DNA of 64,000 nt from Arthrobacter sp. Leaf137 (GTDB taxonomy: Bacteria > Actinomycetota > Actinomycetes > Actinomycetales > Micrococcaceae): the NCBI RefSeq assembly GCF_001423525.1, contig NZ_LMOI01000012.1, positions 128,115 to 192,114 on the forward strand, in the 5' to 3' direction. Below the pieces are notes generated by a model. The model saw only the letters and a list, made by a program, of their open reading frames with translations. It ran no database searches and had not been told where the DNA came from. Positions 37,157 through 46,990 of this stretch are shown here, piece by piece (within the stretch, counting starts at the first letter, position 1; every line of letters begins with the position of its first letter). The translations under genes were made by a program, and so were the position numbers.

Positions 37157-38788
37157 TTAGCTTTCGGTAGCGGATGCCCGGGCGGACAGTGCAGAAACGA
37201 TGTCCTGCAGCTGTGCCACTCCGGCGGCTCGGTTGGTCAGGTGCAGCCGGAGCACGGGGCGGCCGTGCTCCTCGAGGACCTGGGCGTCGCCGGCGGCCTG
37301 GGCGGAAATCAGTTCGCCAAAGGTGAAGGGACGCTCGGGGATGGCCAGGTCCTCCGTGGACGCAGCCGTCACCTGGAGGAACACGCCGATGGCGGGTCCG
37401 CCCTTGTGGAACTGGCCGGTCGAGTGCAGGAACCGGGGGCCCCACCCGAACGTCACGGGGCGTCCCGTCGCCGCCGCGAACTCGTCGCGGACGCCTTCAA
37501 GCTCCGCGAACGCCAGCCGGTCGAAGTAGGCCTGGATGCTGAGGTAGCTGTCCGGCCGGAGGGTGTCCAGCAGTGCGCTGACAGCTTCTGCGGCCGTTGA
37601 TGCGCCGCCGAGCCATTCCCCGCCGCGGACTTCGATGGAACCATCGACGAACGCTGCCGGAGTGGGTTCAGGCTGCGCGTCCAGCAGGCCACGGGCCGCA
37701 ACCTTGGCGGCTTCCACGTCCGGCTGGTCGAACGGGTTGATGCCCAGGAGCCTGCCGGCCACCGCGGTCGCGAACTCCCAGACCATCATCTGGGCGGCGA
37801 GGCCGCCGGCGATGGCAACTTCGTTTTCACCGAGTTCGACGTCGGCATCCGCGGCCACGAGGCGGACCACGAGGACATCCTTCGCGCCGGAGTTGACCTC
37901 GGGGGAGTCGGGACCCGCCACGACGGGAAGCACCCCGGTGCCGAGCTTGCCGGTGGATTCGGCGATAAGCTGCTCGGCCCAGTCGGCGAAGCCGACGATG
38001 CCGGACCCGTCTTCGGCGATGACGATCTTGTTGCGCAGCGGGCTGGTTCCGCCCAGTGCGGTTCCAAGTGCCAGGCCGATGTTCTCGGGGGCGTCGTCGT
38101 TCAGGACCTCTGCGGCTTCTTCAGCCTCGTCCAGGAATGCCTGGATGTCCACGCCGGCCAGGCCGGACGGCACCAGGCCGAAGGCGGTCAGTGCGGAGAA
38201 GCGGCCGCCAACGTTGGGGTCGGCGTTGAAGACGGCGCGGTACCCGGCTTCGCGGGAGGCCTTGTCCAGGGGCGAACCCGGATCGGTGACGATGATGATC
38301 CGGCTCGCGGCGTCGATGCCGGCGTCGTTGAACGCCTTCTCGAAGACCCGCCGCTGGGAGTCGGTTTCAACGGTGGAACCCGACTTGGAGGAGACAACGA
38401 TGGCGGTTTCGGCCAGGCGGTCCGCCAGGGCAGCACGGACCTGGTCCGGGTCCGTGCTGTCCAGCACAGTCAGCTCGACGCCGGCGGTACCGGCAATGAC
38501 CTCGGGAGCCAGCGAGGATCCGCCCATGCCACACAGGGCAATTCGGGTGACTCCCTCGGCCCGGAGGGCGTCGCGCAGTTCCAGGATGTCCTTCACCAGC
38601 GGCTGGGAGACCGTGGCAGCCTCCACCCAGCCGAGGCGGATTGCGGACTCCGACTCGGCGTCGGGACCCCAAAGGGTATGGTCCTTCGCAAAGATCCGGG
38701 TGGCAATCCTTTCCTCGACGAGGGCGGGAAGGTGCTGTTCGAGTGCCTGCTGCGCGGCACCGGTGGCTTCGTAGCTGAGTGTGCTCAT
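37157..38788 (-). CDS. pgi: Glucose-6-phosphate isomerase
   Basis: A 543-aa isomerase that interconverts glucose 6-phosphate and fructose 6-phosphate. LCGMGGSSLAPEV and VVSSKSGSTVET are the SIS-domain sugar-phosphate loops. GGRFSALTAFGL and the C-terminal GWGPRFLHSTGQFHKGGP complete the active site. This is the actinobacterial form often found inside pentose-phosphate operons or fused to transaldolase. Here it is a separate gene between tal and zwf, 6 nt from tal. Confidence 0.94.
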   Translation of the reverse strand: MSTLSYEATGAAQQALEQHLPALVEERIATRIFAKDHTLWGPDAESESAIRLGWVEAATVSQPLVKDILELRDALRAEGVTRIALCGMGGSSLAPEVIAGTAGVELTVLDSTDPDQVRAALADRLAETAIVVSSKSGSTVETDSQRRVFEKAFNDAGIDAASRIIIVTDPGSPLDKASREAGYRAVFNADPNVGGRFSALTAFGLVPSGLAGVDIQAFLDEAEEAAEVLNDDAPENIGLALGTALGGTSPLRNKIVIAEDGSGIVGFADWAEQLIAESTGKLGTGVLPVVAGPDSPEVNSGAKDVLVVRLVAADADVELGENEVAIAGGLAAQMMVWEFATAVAGRLLGINPFDQPDVEAAKVAARGLLDAQPEPTPAAFVDGSIEVRGGEWLGGASTAAEAVSALLDTLRPDSYLSIQAYFDRLAFAELEGVRDEFAAATGRPVTFGWGPRFLHSTGQFHKGGPAIGVFLQVTAASTEDLAIPERPFTFGELISAQAAGDAQVLEEHGRPVLRLHLTNRAAGVAQLQDIVSALSARASATES

Positions 38789-38794
38789 GGGTGG

Positions 38795-39910
38795 TTAGGA
38801 GGCCTTCCGTGCAGAGGCGAGGGCGCCTTCGACATCGGCCAGCAGTTCCTTCCAGCTGGCCACGAACTTATCCAGGCCCTCTGATTCCAGGAGGGCGACG
38901 ACTTCGTTGTAGGAGACGCCGAGCTTTTCCAGTGCATCCAGGGTGGCGTTGGCGTCGGCGTACGTGCCGGAAACGGTGTCACCGGTGACCACGCCGTGGT
39001 CGAAGGTGGCGTCCAGGGTCTTTTCCGGCATGGTGTTGACGACGCCGGGAGCAACCAGTTCGGTCACGTAGAGGGTGTCCGGGTAGGCCGGGTCCTTCAC
39101 TCCGGTGGAGGCCCACAGCGGACGTTGGGGGAGCGCGCCGGCTTCGGCGAGGAGTGCCCAGCGTTCGGTGGCGAAGAGTTCCTCGTAGACCTGGTAGGCG
39201 AGGCGGGCGTTGGCCAGGCCGGCTTTGCCCTTGAGGGCCTTGGCTTCGTCCGTGCCGATCTTGTCGAGGCGCTTGTCGATTTCGCTGTCCACGCGGGAGA
39301 CAAAGAAGGACGCCACGGAGTGGATCTTCGAGAGGTCGTGCCCGTTCTCCTTCGCCTGCTCCAGGCCGGCCTGGAAGGCGTTGATGACCGCGCGGTAGCG
39401 CTCGAGGGAGAAGATCAGGGTCACGTTGACGCTGATGCCTTCGGCGAGCGTGGCGGTGATGGCTTCCAGGCCCTCGATCGTGGCCGGGATCTTGATCAGG
39501 ACGTTGTCCTTGTTGACCTTCTTGTAAAGGTGCTTGGCCTCGGCGATGGTGCCGTTGGTGTCCCAGGCGAGGCGGGGGTCCACCTCGATGGAGACGCGGC
39601 CGTCAACACCCCTGGTGGCTGCCGCCACGGGGGCGAACAGGTCACAGGCGTCGGCGACGTCCGTGGTGGTGATCTCGAAGATCGTCTCCTCCACGCTGGC
39701 GCCGGCTGCTGCCTTGGCAGCGACGGTGGCATCGTAGTCGGTGCCTGCGGTGATCGCGGCGTGGAAGATGGACGGGTTGGTGGTCACGCCAACCACGTTC
39801 TTCTCTTCGATGAGCTTGCGGAGGGTGCCGGTTTCGAGGCGTCCCCGGGAAAGGTCATCGAGCCAGATGGAGACTCCGGCTTCGGAGAGCTGCTGGGTGG
39901 GAGTTGTCAT
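38795..39910 (-). CDS. tal: Transaldolase
   Basis: A 371-aa aldolase-fold enzyme. [13 protein letters not shown] near the N-terminus, the Schiff-base Lys in [12 protein letters not shown] (about residue 141), and [13 protein letters not shown] are family markers. It transfers a dihydroxyacetone unit between sugar phosphates in the non-oxidative pentose-phosphate pathway. ATG at 39910 with AGGAGA upstream; the longer frame overlaps tkt and is not supported. Length matches the long actinobacterial form. Confidence 0.95.
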   Translation of the reverse strand: MTTPTQQLSEAGVSIWLDDLSRGRLETGTLRKLIEEKNVVGVTTNPSIFHAAITAGTDYDATVAAKAAAGASVEETIFEITTTDVADACDLFAPVAAATRGVDGRVSIEVDPRLAWDTNGTIAEAKHLYKKVNKDNVLIKIPATIEGLEAITATLAEGISVNVTLIFSLERYRAVINAFQAGLEQAKENGHDLSKIHSVASFFVSRVDSEIDKRLDKIGTDEAKALKGKAGLANARLAYQVYEELFATERWALLAEAGALPQRPLWASTGVKDPAYPDTLYVTELVAPGVVNTMPEKTLDATFDHGVVTGDTVSGTYADANATLDALEKLGVSYNEVVALLESEGLDKFVASWKELLADVEGALASARKAS

Positions 39911-39935
39911 GGTGGTTATCTCCTGGAAATCGTTG

Positions 39936-42062
39936 TTAGGCGTTCTGGCCTGCGAGGGAGTCCTTGGCTGCGGCGGCGACTGCCTCCGCGGTGATGCCGA
40001 ACTCCTGGAAAAGGCGCTTGTAGTCGGCTGAAGCGCCGTAGTGCTCGAGGCTGACGGAACGGCCGGCGTCGCCGACGAATTCCTTCCAGCCCAGGGAGAG
40101 GCCGGCCTCGACGGAGACGCGGGCCTTGACCGCTGCGGGCAGCACCGATTCACGGTAGGCGGCGTCCTGCTTGTTGAACCACTCGACGCAGGGCATCGAG
40201 ACGACGCGGGCGGCGACGCCTTCAGCCTGCAGGGATTCGCGGGCCTGGACGGCCAGCTGGACCTCGGACCCGGTGGCGATCAGGATGACGTCAGCGGGGA
40301 CGGTGGCGCCGTCCTTCGCTGCCTCGGCCAGGACGTAACCGCCCTTGGCGACGCCGGACGCGGCACCGAACGTGTCGCCGTCGGCTGCTCCTTCGCCGCG
40401 CTCCCAGGTGGGGATGTTCTGGCGGGTCAGGACAATGCCGGCAGGGTTGCTGTGGTTCTCCAGCATGGTCTTCCAGGCCACGGCAACCTCATTGGGATCG
40501 CCGGGGCGGACAACGTCCAGGCCCACGATGGCGCGCAGCGAGGCGAGCTGTTCCACCGGCTGGTGGGTGGGGCCGTCCTCGCCCAGGCCGATGGAGTCGT
40601 GCGTCCAGACGTAGAGCGACGGAACGCCCATCAGGGCACCCAGGCGGATGGCGGGACGCTGGTAGTCGCTGAAGATCAGGAACGTGCCGGAGAACGCGCG
40701 GGTGTTGCCGTGCAGGCTGATGCCGTTGACGATCGACGCGGCGGCGTGTTCGCGGATGCCGAAGTGCAGCACGCGGCCATAGGGGTTGCCCTTCCACGCG
40801 TCAGTCTGCTTGGAAGCCGGGACGAACGACGGTGAGCCCTCGATGGTGGTGTTGTTCGACTCGGCGAGGTCGGCGGAGCCGCCCCAGAGTTCGGGCATGA
40901 CCGGGCCCAGGGCGTTCAGGACCTTGCCGGAAGCAGCGCGGGTGGAGACGTCCTTGCCGGCCGGGAAGACCGGAAGGGCGGCGTCGATGTCCGCGGGAAG
41001 TTCCCGGGCCTCGATGCGCTGCAGCAGGGCTGAACCCTCGGGGTTGGCGGCCTGCCAGGCGTTGAAGGACTCTTCCCATTCCTTGCGGGCTTCCGCGCCG
41101 CGGTCAACCACGGAGCGGGCGTGGGCCAGGACTTCCTGGTCCACGTCGAAGGACTTGGCGGGGTCGAAGCCCAGGACTTCCTTCAGGGCTGCAACTTCCT
41201 CGGCGCCCAGGGCAGAACCGTGGATCTTGCCTGTGTTCTGCTTCTTGGGAGCCGGGTAGCCGATGATGGTGCGCAGCGAAATGATGGAGGGCTTGGAGGT
41301 TTCGGACTTGGCGGCGCGCAGGGCGGAGTACAGCTCCTGGACGTCTTCCTTGTACTCGCCGGTCTTGGTCCAGTCCACCCGCTGGATGTGCCAGCCGTAG
41401 GCTTCGTAGCGCTTCAGGACATCCTCGGTGAAGGCGATGTCGGTGTCGTCCTCGATGGAGATGTGGTTCTCGTCGTAGATGACCACGAGGTTGCCGAGTT
41501 CCTGGTGGCCGGCCAGCGAGGAAGCCTCGGACGTGACGCCTTCCTGCAGGTCGCCGTCGGATGCGATGACCCAGATGGTGTGGTCGAACGGGCTGGTGCC
41601 GGGTGCGGCATCGGCGTCGAACAGACCGCGCTGGCGGCGCTGGGAGTAGGCAAAGCCAACCGAGGATGCCAGGCCCTGGCCCAGGGGGCCGGTAGTGATC
41701 TCCACGCCGGCGGTGTGCTTGTACTCGGGGTGGCCCGGGGTCAATGAACCCCAGGTCCGCAGGGCTTCCAGGTCCTTCAGTTCCAGGCCGTAGCCGGAGA
41801 GGAACAGCTGGATATAGAGGGTCAGCGAGGTGTGGCCCGGGGACAGGACGAACCGGTCACGGCCCAGCCACTGCGGATCCCGCGGATCGTGGCGCATCAG
41901 CTTCTGGAACAGCAGGTACGCGGCCGGTGCCAGGCTCATCGCCGTACCGGGGTGTCCGTTGCCCACCTTCTCCACAGCATCCGCGGCCAGGACGCGGATG
42001 GTATCCACGGCACGCTCATCCAGGCTGGTCCAGGACAGTTCTTGCTCTTCCAAATGTGGCAC
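39936..42062 (-). CDS. tkt: Transketolase
   Basis: A 708-aa thiamine-diphosphate enzyme. [16 protein letters not shown] and [12 protein letters not shown] bind the substrate, and [13 protein letters not shown] [14 protein letters not shown] holds the diphosphate. [15 protein letters not shown] contains the catalytic Glu, and [20 protein letters not shown] marks the second half. It moves two-carbon units between sugars. I place the start at a GTG (42062) because a TATAAC -10 at 42112-42117 lies within the longer in-frame extension, which therefore cannot be translated from that promoter. First gene of tkt-tal-pgi-zwf-opcA-pgl. Confidence 0.95.
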   Translation of the reverse strand: MPHLEEQELSWTSLDERAVDTIRVLAADAVEKVGNGHPGTAMSLAPAAYLLFQKLMRHDPRDPQWLGRDRFVLSPGHTSLTLYIQLFLSGYGLELKDLEALRTWGSLTPGHPEYKHTAGVEITTGPLGQGLASSVGFAYSQRRQRGLFDADAAPGTSPFDHTIWVIASDGDLQEGVTSEASSLAGHQELGNLVVIYDENHISIEDDTDIAFTEDVLKRYEAYGWHIQRVDWTKTGEYKEDVQELYSALRAAKSETSKPSIISLRTIIGYPAPKKQNTGKIHGSALGAEEVAALKEVLGFDPAKSFDVDQEVLAHARSVVDRGAEARKEWEESFNAWQAANPEGSALLQRIEARELPADIDAALPVFPAGKDVSTRAASGKVLNALGPVMPELWGGSADLAESNNTTIEGSPSFVPASKQTDAWKGNPYGRVLHFGIREHAAASIVNGISLHGNTRAFSGTFLIFSDYQRPAIRLGALMGVPSLYVWTHDSIGLGEDGPTHQPVEQLASLRAIVGLDVVRPGDPNEVAVAWKTMLENHSNPAGIVLTRQNIPTWERGEGAADGDTFGAASGVAKGGYVLAEAAKDGATVPADVILIATGSEVQLAVQARESLQAEGVAARVVSMPCVEWFNKQDAAYRESVLPAAVKARVSVEAGLSLGWKEFVGDAGRSVSLEHYGASADYKRLFQEFGITAEAVAAAAKDSLAGQNA

Positions 42063-42111
42063 GAAAACCGGGCCCCTCTCTTTGCTGACGGCGCACGGCA
42101 CACCCGGTCCG

Positions 42112-42117
42112 GTTATA
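42112..42117 (-). promoter_or_regulatory. -10 element (TATAAC) of the pentose-phosphate operon
   Basis: Minus-strand TATAAC, about 50 nt upstream of the tkt GTG. It predicts a leader of about 43 nt that includes a GAGAGGGG purine stretch as the ribosome-binding site. Confidence 0.55.
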
Positions 42118-42122
42118 GGCAC

Positions 42123-42405
42123 GAAATAGGCGCCCGTTGCGGTGTGTACCAGTCGCCGTCGAATGTTGGTCTTTCGTTCAGCCGCGAGCTACGTGGGAAT
42201 GCGTTTTCCGCCACGTTCCTGCCGCGTGCTGATCTGGTGACAGCTTAGCTCCATTCCAATCTCCGGGAGGCTGAAATCTCACGTTTTGGACGCAATTTCG
42301 CCTTTTGTGAATATGCCTGAAGTGAGGATGAGTTAATCTGCTCGAATCGGGCTGCGAGCGATCAAGTGCGCCTATCAGCCGGGCTTTGGGCGTGTGGCGG
42401 CGCGG
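42123..42405. other. Intergenic region between divergent tkt and ctaB
   Basis: About 280 bp separate the tkt promoter from the ctaB promoter. The stretch from about 42240 to 42350 is much richer in A/T than its surroundings and contains no frame with convincing codon use. It probably holds upstream promoter or regulator-binding sequences for both directions; I see no clear operator palindrome. Confidence 0.4.
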
Positions 42406-42411
42406 TATGAT
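42406..42411 (+). promoter_or_regulatory. Possible -10 element (TATGAT) of ctaB
   Basis: TATGAT is a good -10 match 18 nt before the short leader ORF at 42424. Transcription would start near 42418, which leaves only part of the GGAGG at 42416-42420 in the message. The true start may therefore lie further upstream. Confidence 0.4.
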
Positions 42412-42423
42412 ATTCGGAGGCCA

Positions 42424-42495
42424 ATGCCGGGCGCCGGACCTTTTCAACCGCCCGCAGCTGCAATGCCAGATACAACTGCCACACAGAACGGGTGA
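42424..42495 (+). CDS. Short upstream ORF (23 aa) overlapping the ctaB start
   Basis: ATG at 42424 preceded by GGAGG (4-nt spacing) opens a 23-codon frame, [20 protein letters not shown] and three more residues. It ends with TGA at 42493-42495, sharing GTGA with the GTG start of ctaB at 42492. This is the classic geometry for translational coupling. The codons are less G/C-rich at third positions than neighbours and no homolog is recognised, so it may be a leader peptide rather than a functional protein. Not verified. Confidence 0.4.
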   Translation: MPGAGPFQPPAAAMPDTTATQNG

Positions 42496-43451
42496 CTGCC
42501 ACCGTGAGCACAACAGATACGCCGCTGAACGCTTCCCGGGCCTCCGGCCCAGGGTTTGCCCGTAAGGCCAAGGCGTATCTCGCCCTCACCAAGCCGCGCG
42601 TCATCGAACTGCTGCTGGTCAGCACGCTGCCCACCATGATCTACGCAGAGCGGGGTTTCCCGTCCATCGGCCTGATCCTGGCCACACTGGTAGGTGGCGC
42701 CTTCGCCGCGGGCAGCGCCGGCGCGTTCAACTGCTACATCGACCGCGACATCGACAAACTGATGGCCCGCACCGAGAACCGGCCACTGGTCACCGGTGAA
42801 GTCACTCCGCGCGAAGCGCTGGTCTTCTCATGGCTGCTGGGCGCTGCGGCCATCGCCATCCTCTGGTTTGGCGCCAACCCGCTGTCGGCCTGGCTCGGGC
42901 TCGGAGCCATTTTCTTCTACGTCGTGATCTACACGATCATCCTGAAGCGGCGCACAGCCCAGAACATCGTCTGGGGCGGAGCAGCCGGCTGTTTCCCGGT
43001 GCTGATTGCCTGGGCCGCCGTCACCAACTCGGTGGAATGGCCGGCCATCATCCTCTTCATGGTGATCTTCCTCTGGACGCCGCCGCACTACTGGCCGCTG
43101 TCCATGCGCTACGGCGAGGATTACCGCAACGCCAAGGTGCCCATGCTTGGAGCCATCGCCGGCGCCAAGGTGGTGTCCGTGCAGGTGGTCCTGTACGCCT
43201 GGGCCATGGTGGCGTGTTCACTGCTGATGGTTCCGGCGGGCGGCGCCGGGTGGGTCTACACGGTCACAGCCGTGCTGGCCGGCGCGTGGTTCCTCTATGA
43301 GTCGCACGCTCTCTACAACCGCGCGCAGCGTGAGGACATCCCGGACAAGCGGGCCATGAAGGTCTTCCACGGCTCCATCAGCTACCTCACCCTGCTGTTC
43401 ATTGCCCTGGCCGTGGATCCTTTCATTGGACCTGCTGTCATAGGCGGCTAG
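42492..43451 (+). CDS. ctaB: Protoheme IX farnesyltransferase (heme O synthase)
   Basis: A 319-aa UbiA-family membrane enzyme with about nine segments. The first Asp-rich motif, [19 protein letters not shown], binds the Mg-farnesyl diphosphate, and the second loop includes [11 protein letters not shown]. It adds a farnesyl group to heme B to make heme O, the precursor of heme A for cytochrome oxidase. The GTG at 42492 overlaps the short upstream frame; a GTG at 42504 is an alternative start. Divergence from tkt is conserved in actinobacteria. A terminator follows. Confidence 0.95.
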   Translation: MTATVSTTDTPLNASRASGPGFARKAKAYLALTKPRVIELLLVSTLPTMIYAERGFPSIGLILATLVGGAFAAGSAGAFNCYIDRDIDKLMARTENRPLVTGEVTPREALVFSWLLGAAAIAILWFGANPLSAWLGLGAIFFYVVIYTIILKRRTAQNIVWGGAAGCFPVLIAWAAVTNSVEWPAIILFMVIFLWTPPHYWPLSMRYGEDYRNAKVPMLGAIAGAKVVSVQVVLYAWAMVACSLLMVPAGGAGWVYTVTAVLAGAWFLYESHALYNRAQREDIPDKRAMKVFHGSISYLTLLFIALAVDPFIGPAVIGG

Positions 43452-43473
43452 ACACCACCCATGTGCCGACGAG

Positions 43474-43510
43474 CGGCCCGGACTTTAGAGTCCGGGCCGT
43501 TCTCCTTTTA
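43474..43510 (+). terminator. Terminator after ctaB
   Basis: An 11-bp perfect stem (43474-43484 with 43489-43499), 4-nt loop, then a T-rich run TTCTCCTTTT. Confidence 0.85.
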
Positions 43511-43655
43511 ATCGCCGGGGCGAATCGGGCACCCCGGCACGAATGCGGGTAACTGAGAATGACTAGTTTTGTCATGTCCGTCACTTTAAGTGTAATCCTG
43601 CATGACAACCTGCATACGGTGGACTGGATCCTTCCCGCGAATCAAAGGAAATCCA

Positions 43656-45965
43656 ATGACGCCCGGCCCAGCCACAACAACAGCCTCCAACCACAGCCCG
43701 CCCGGCGGACAGCGCGGCCGAGCCAACCGCTTCCGGCCTTTCCTGTCGAACCTGGGTGCTGACGTGCCCGCCTCCCTGGTCGTGTTCCTGGTGGCGCTGC
43801 CGCTGTCCCTCGGGATCGCCGCTGCCTCCGGTGCGCCGATCATGGCCGGACTCATCGCCGCGGCTGTCGGCGGCATCGTCGCCGGAAGCCTGGGCGGCGC
43901 TCCGCTGCAGGTCAGCGGACCGGCCGCCGGCCTGACCGTGATTGTCGCCGGGCTGGTCCAGGAATTCGGCTGGCAGGCCACCTGTGCCATCACGGCCGCT
44001 GCCGGCGTCGTACAACTTTTGCTCGGCGTGAGCCGGGTGGGGAGGGCTGCACTGGCGGTCTCGCCAGTGGTGGTCAAGGCGATGCTTGCCGGCATCGGCG
44101 TCACCATCATGGTCCAGCAGATCCACGTGCTCCTGGGCTCCGGCCCGGCAGGCTCCGCGATCGAGAACCTGGCCAACTTCCCGGCGGCCATCACCAACGT
44201 CGAGATCCATGCGGCACTGCTTGGGCTCACCGTGGTGATCATCCTGGTGGCCTGGAAGCACCTGCCCGGCGCGGTACGGAAAGTCCCCGGCCCCCTGGCT
44301 GCAGTTGCTGCCGTCACCGCGTTGTCGGTACCGCTGGCGCCGGCCGTGGAGCGGATCTCCTTTTCGGGCTCCATCCTGGACGCTGTGGCCCTGCCTGCAC
44401 TGCCCGAAGGGAACTGGCGCGCCGTAGCCTTCGCTGTCCTGTCGATGGCGCTTATCGCCAGTATCGAATCGCTCTTGTCAGCCGTCGCCGTGGATAAGAT
44501 GCACTCCGGTCCGCGGACCAACCTCAACAAGGAGCTGATGGGCCAGGGAACGGCCAACATCCTCTCCGGTGCCCTGGGCGGCCTGCCGGTCACCGGCGTC
44601 ATTGTCCGCAGCGCCACGAACGTGGAAGCCGGTGCCAAGTCACGGACTTCCGCCATCCTGCACGGCGTGTGGATCCTCATCTTCTCGGCGCTTTTCGCCG
44701 GCATGATCCAGCTCATTCCGCTGTCGGTGCTGGCGGGGCTGCTCCTGGTCATCGGGGCCAAGCTGATCAAGGTTGCCGACATCCGGACCAGCAGGCGCAC
44801 CGGTGACCTGCTGATCTACGTCGTGACCCTCTTCTGCGTCGTCTTCCTCAATCTGCTGGAGGGCGTGCTCATCGGCCTGGCGCTTGCCGCGGCCAGCGTG
44901 CTGTGGCGCGTGCTGCGCGCGGCAATCCGCGTACACGAGCCGGTCTCGCCGTCGTCGGCATGGCGGATCACCATCGCCGGATCGTGCAGCTTCTTCGCCC
45001 TGCCGCGCCTGAACCGCGTATTGCACTCGGTGCCGGCAGGAAACGCCGTGGTGGTTGAACTCAATGCCGATTACGTGGACCACGCCTTCCGTGAATCCCT
45101 GGTGGCCTGGCGCGACCAGTACCGTGCCGCCGGCGGCTCCGTCGAACTTGAGGAACACGGAAACACGCTGTTCCGGGACGCCGAGCACAGGGCACCGCAG
45201 CGGCAGGAAGCCCGCGAACTACCGCTGCCGCCGCGCAACTCCCGGACGGTGGACGGCGACGATGCCTGCGGCCAGCACGGCAGTGAGCGGATGCCGGCAG
45301 TCCTGGCGGGAATCAGCAAGTACCACCGGCGCTTCGCTGACCAGGTCCGTCCCCTGGTGGAGGACCTGGCGGAGCAGCAGCATCCGGATACGCTCTTCGT
45401 GGCGTGCGTCGATTCGAGGGTCAACCCGAACCTCATCACCAGCAGCGGCCCGGGCGACCTGCTGACCCTCCGCAACATCGGCAATGTGGTCTGCCATGAC
45501 GGCCAGGACGCCTCCATCGACTCGGCGCTTTCGTTCGCGGTCAAGGGCCTCGAGGTAAACACCATCGTGGTGTGCGGGCACTCGAACTGCGGTGCCATGA
45601 AGGCCGTCATCGCCGACGCCGAAGGCGCGGGGAACCCGGGACTGGGTACCGGCTTCGACGCCTGGCTGGAGCATGCCCGTCCCAGCTACCTTGAACTGCT
45701 GGCGGACCACCCCGTGGCGCGGGCCGCTGCGGCGGCGGGCTACTGCCGCCTCGACCAGCTGGGCATGGTGAATGTCGCAGTCCAGCTCAGCAAGCTCGAC
45801 AACCATCCGGTGGTCGGTCCCGCCATCGCCGCCGGGGACGTCCAGGCCACCGGGCTCTTTTACGACATCGCCACCGCCCGAGTGGTCCTGGTGACACCGC
45901 ACGGCATTGAGTCCCTGGATCCGGCTCAAGCCTTGGTGCAGGCAACTGGCGCGGCAGCCGGCTGA
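43656..45965 (+). CDS. SulP-family anion transporter fused to a beta-carbonic anhydrase
   Basis: A 769-aa fusion. Residues about 30-420 form a SulP transporter with ten or more membrane segments (DVPASLVVFLVALPLSLGIA; SGPAAGLTVIVAG). About 440-520 is a STAS-like region. About 545-769 is a beta-carbonic anhydrase: zinc ligands Cys584, His642 and Cys645 with the Asp586-Arg588 pair (CVDSR; GHSNCGA). SulP proteins can carry bicarbonate, so the fused enzyme may interconvert CO2 and bicarbonate at the cytoplasmic mouth. ATG 43656 has AAAGGA upstream; an earlier in-frame ATG is poorly supported. Confidence 0.92.
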   Translation: MTPGPATTTASNHSPPGGQRGRANRFRPFLSNLGADVPASLVVFLVALPLSLGIAAASGAPIMAGLIAAAVGGIVAGSLGGAPLQVSGPAAGLTVIVAGLVQEFGWQATCAITAAAGVVQLLLGVSRVGRAALAVSPVVVKAMLAGIGVTIMVQQIHVLLGSGPAGSAIENLANFPAAITNVEIHAALLGLTVVIILVAWKHLPGAVRKVPGPLAAVAAVTALSVPLAPAVERISFSGSILDAVALPALPEGNWRAVAFAVLSMALIASIESLLSAVAVDKMHSGPRTNLNKELMGQGTANILSGALGGLPVTGVIVRSATNVEAGAKSRTSAILHGVWILIFSALFAGMIQLIPLSVLAGLLLVIGAKLIKVADIRTSRRTGDLLIYVVTLFCVVFLNLLEGVLIGLALAAASVLWRVLRAAIRVHEPVSPSSAWRITIAGSCSFFALPRLNRVLHSVPAGNAVVVELNADYVDHAFRESLVAWRDQYRAAGGSVELEEHGNTLFRDAEHRAPQRQEARELPLPPRNSRTVDGDDACGQHGSERMPAVLAGISKYHRRFADQVRPLVEDLAEQQHPDTLFVACVDSRVNPNLITSSGPGDLLTLRNIGNVVCHDGQDASIDSALSFAVKGLEVNTIVVCGHSNCGAMKAVIADAEGAGNPGLGTGFDAWLEHARPSYLELLADHPVARAAAAAGYCRLDQLGMVNVAVQLSKLDNHPVVGPAIAAGDVQATGLFYDIATARVVLVTPHGIESLDPAQALVQATGAAAG

Positions 45966-45987
45966 GCACCGACGCAAGCCACCTTAA

Positions 45988-46032
45988 AAACGTCAGGGCG
46001 CCCCGGTCTGGAACCGGGGCGCCCTGACGTTT
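45988..46032. terminator. Bidirectional terminator between the SulP-CA gene and ctaA
   Basis: A perfect 20-bp inverted repeat (45988-46007 with 46013-46032) with a 5-nt loop. The flanking ACCTTAA / TAAGGT extends it with a 2-nt bulge, and A/T-rich ends on both sides allow termination in both directions between these convergent genes. Confidence 0.88.
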
Positions 46033-46038
46033 AAGGTG

Positions 46039-46983
46039 TTACTGCACCGGGCTGGACCTGGCGAGGTCCCAGGCATTCGTGGCGGTGGCCATCAGCAGCG
46101 CGGCGCCCAGCATATGGGCGCCCACCAGCAGGGCCGGAATGCCGTTGTAGTACTGGGTGAAACCGATGACCGCCTGCAGGACCGTGACCCCGAGCAGGCC
46201 GAACACGGCCGTCCGGAACGGTCCGGCAATGCGGCGCATCAGCACCAGGACAAGCGCCACCAGGGAACCCGCAGTCACGAGGTAGGCCGGAACGGCGTGG
46301 ATGTGCGAGAAAAGGTCCCAGTCCAGGCCGTTGCGGGGTGCATCCGCGTCACCTGCATGCGGTCCGGCTCCGGTGACAACCACGCCCAGCATTACGGCCA
46401 GGGCGGAGAACAGCGCGACGGCGGACGTCACCGGACGCAGGGTCCCCGGCAGCGGGCGCAGGGACACCGTCATGTAGCGGCCGGTGCGGCCATAGGCCCT
46501 GTTGACCAGCAGGGTGGCGAACACCACCAGAGCCATGGAGACCAGGAAGTGCAGGCCCACCACCCAAGGATTGAGGCCGGTGAGGACGGTGATGCCGCCG
46601 ATGACGGCCTGGGCGGGGATGCTGGCCAGAAGGCCGAGCGCCAGCAGGAAAAGGTCGCGGCGTTCCTTGCGGAGGTTCCACAAGTACACCAGCATCAGGG
46701 CGGCGACGGCGGCGAGGGCGAAGGTCAGGAGCCGGTTGCCGAACTCGATGAAGCCGTGGATGCCCATTTCTGCCGTGTTGACCAGCGATGTGTCGGTGCA
46801 GCGCGGCCATGTGGGGCAGCCCAGGCCCGAGGCCGTGAGCCGCACGGCGCCGCCGGTCACCACCAGCAGTGTCTGTCCGATCAGGGAACCCACGGCCAGG
46901 CGGCGCACCCTGGCGTCGACTGTGCGGGGAAGCCGCGATGCCAGGCGGCCGGCGAACTGGGGGAGGCGCGAAGCCGTGCTCAC
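46039..46983 (-). CDS. ctaA: Heme A synthase (COX15/CtaA family)
   Basis: A 314-aa membrane protein with eight predicted segments. Conserved His-containing helices are visible: HGFIEFGNRLLTFALA, VGLHFLVSMALVV, FSHIHAVPAYLV and LVGAHMLGAALL, plus GGAVRLTASGLGCPTWPRC in the first loop. CtaA oxidises the methyl group of heme O to make heme A. It pairs functionally with ctaB located 3 kb away. GTG start at 46983, 8 nt after the upstream permease gene; the longer in-frame ORF lies within that gene. Confidence 0.94.
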   Translation of the reverse strand: MSTASRLPQFAGRLASRLPRTVDARVRRLAVGSLIGQTLLVVTGGAVRLTASGLGCPTWPRCTDTSLVNTAEMGIHGFIEFGNRLLTFALAAVAALMLVYLWNLRKERRDLFLLALGLLASIPAQAVIGGITVLTGLNPWVVGLHFLVSMALVVFATLLVNRAYGRTGRYMTVSLRPLPGTLRPVTSAVALFSALAVMLGVVVTGAGPHAGDADAPRNGLDWDLFSHIHAVPAYLVTAGSLVALVLVLMRRIAGPFRTAVFGLLGVTVLQAVIGFTQYYNGIPALLVGAHMLGAALLMATATNAWDLARSSPVQ

Positions 46984-46990
46984 GAATATC

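Noticed and set aside
42063..42122. 20-residue N-terminal extension of transketolase
   Set aside because: The -10 hexamer of the operon lies inside this stretch, so these codons would not be transcribed from that promoter, and the residues are not like transketolase.
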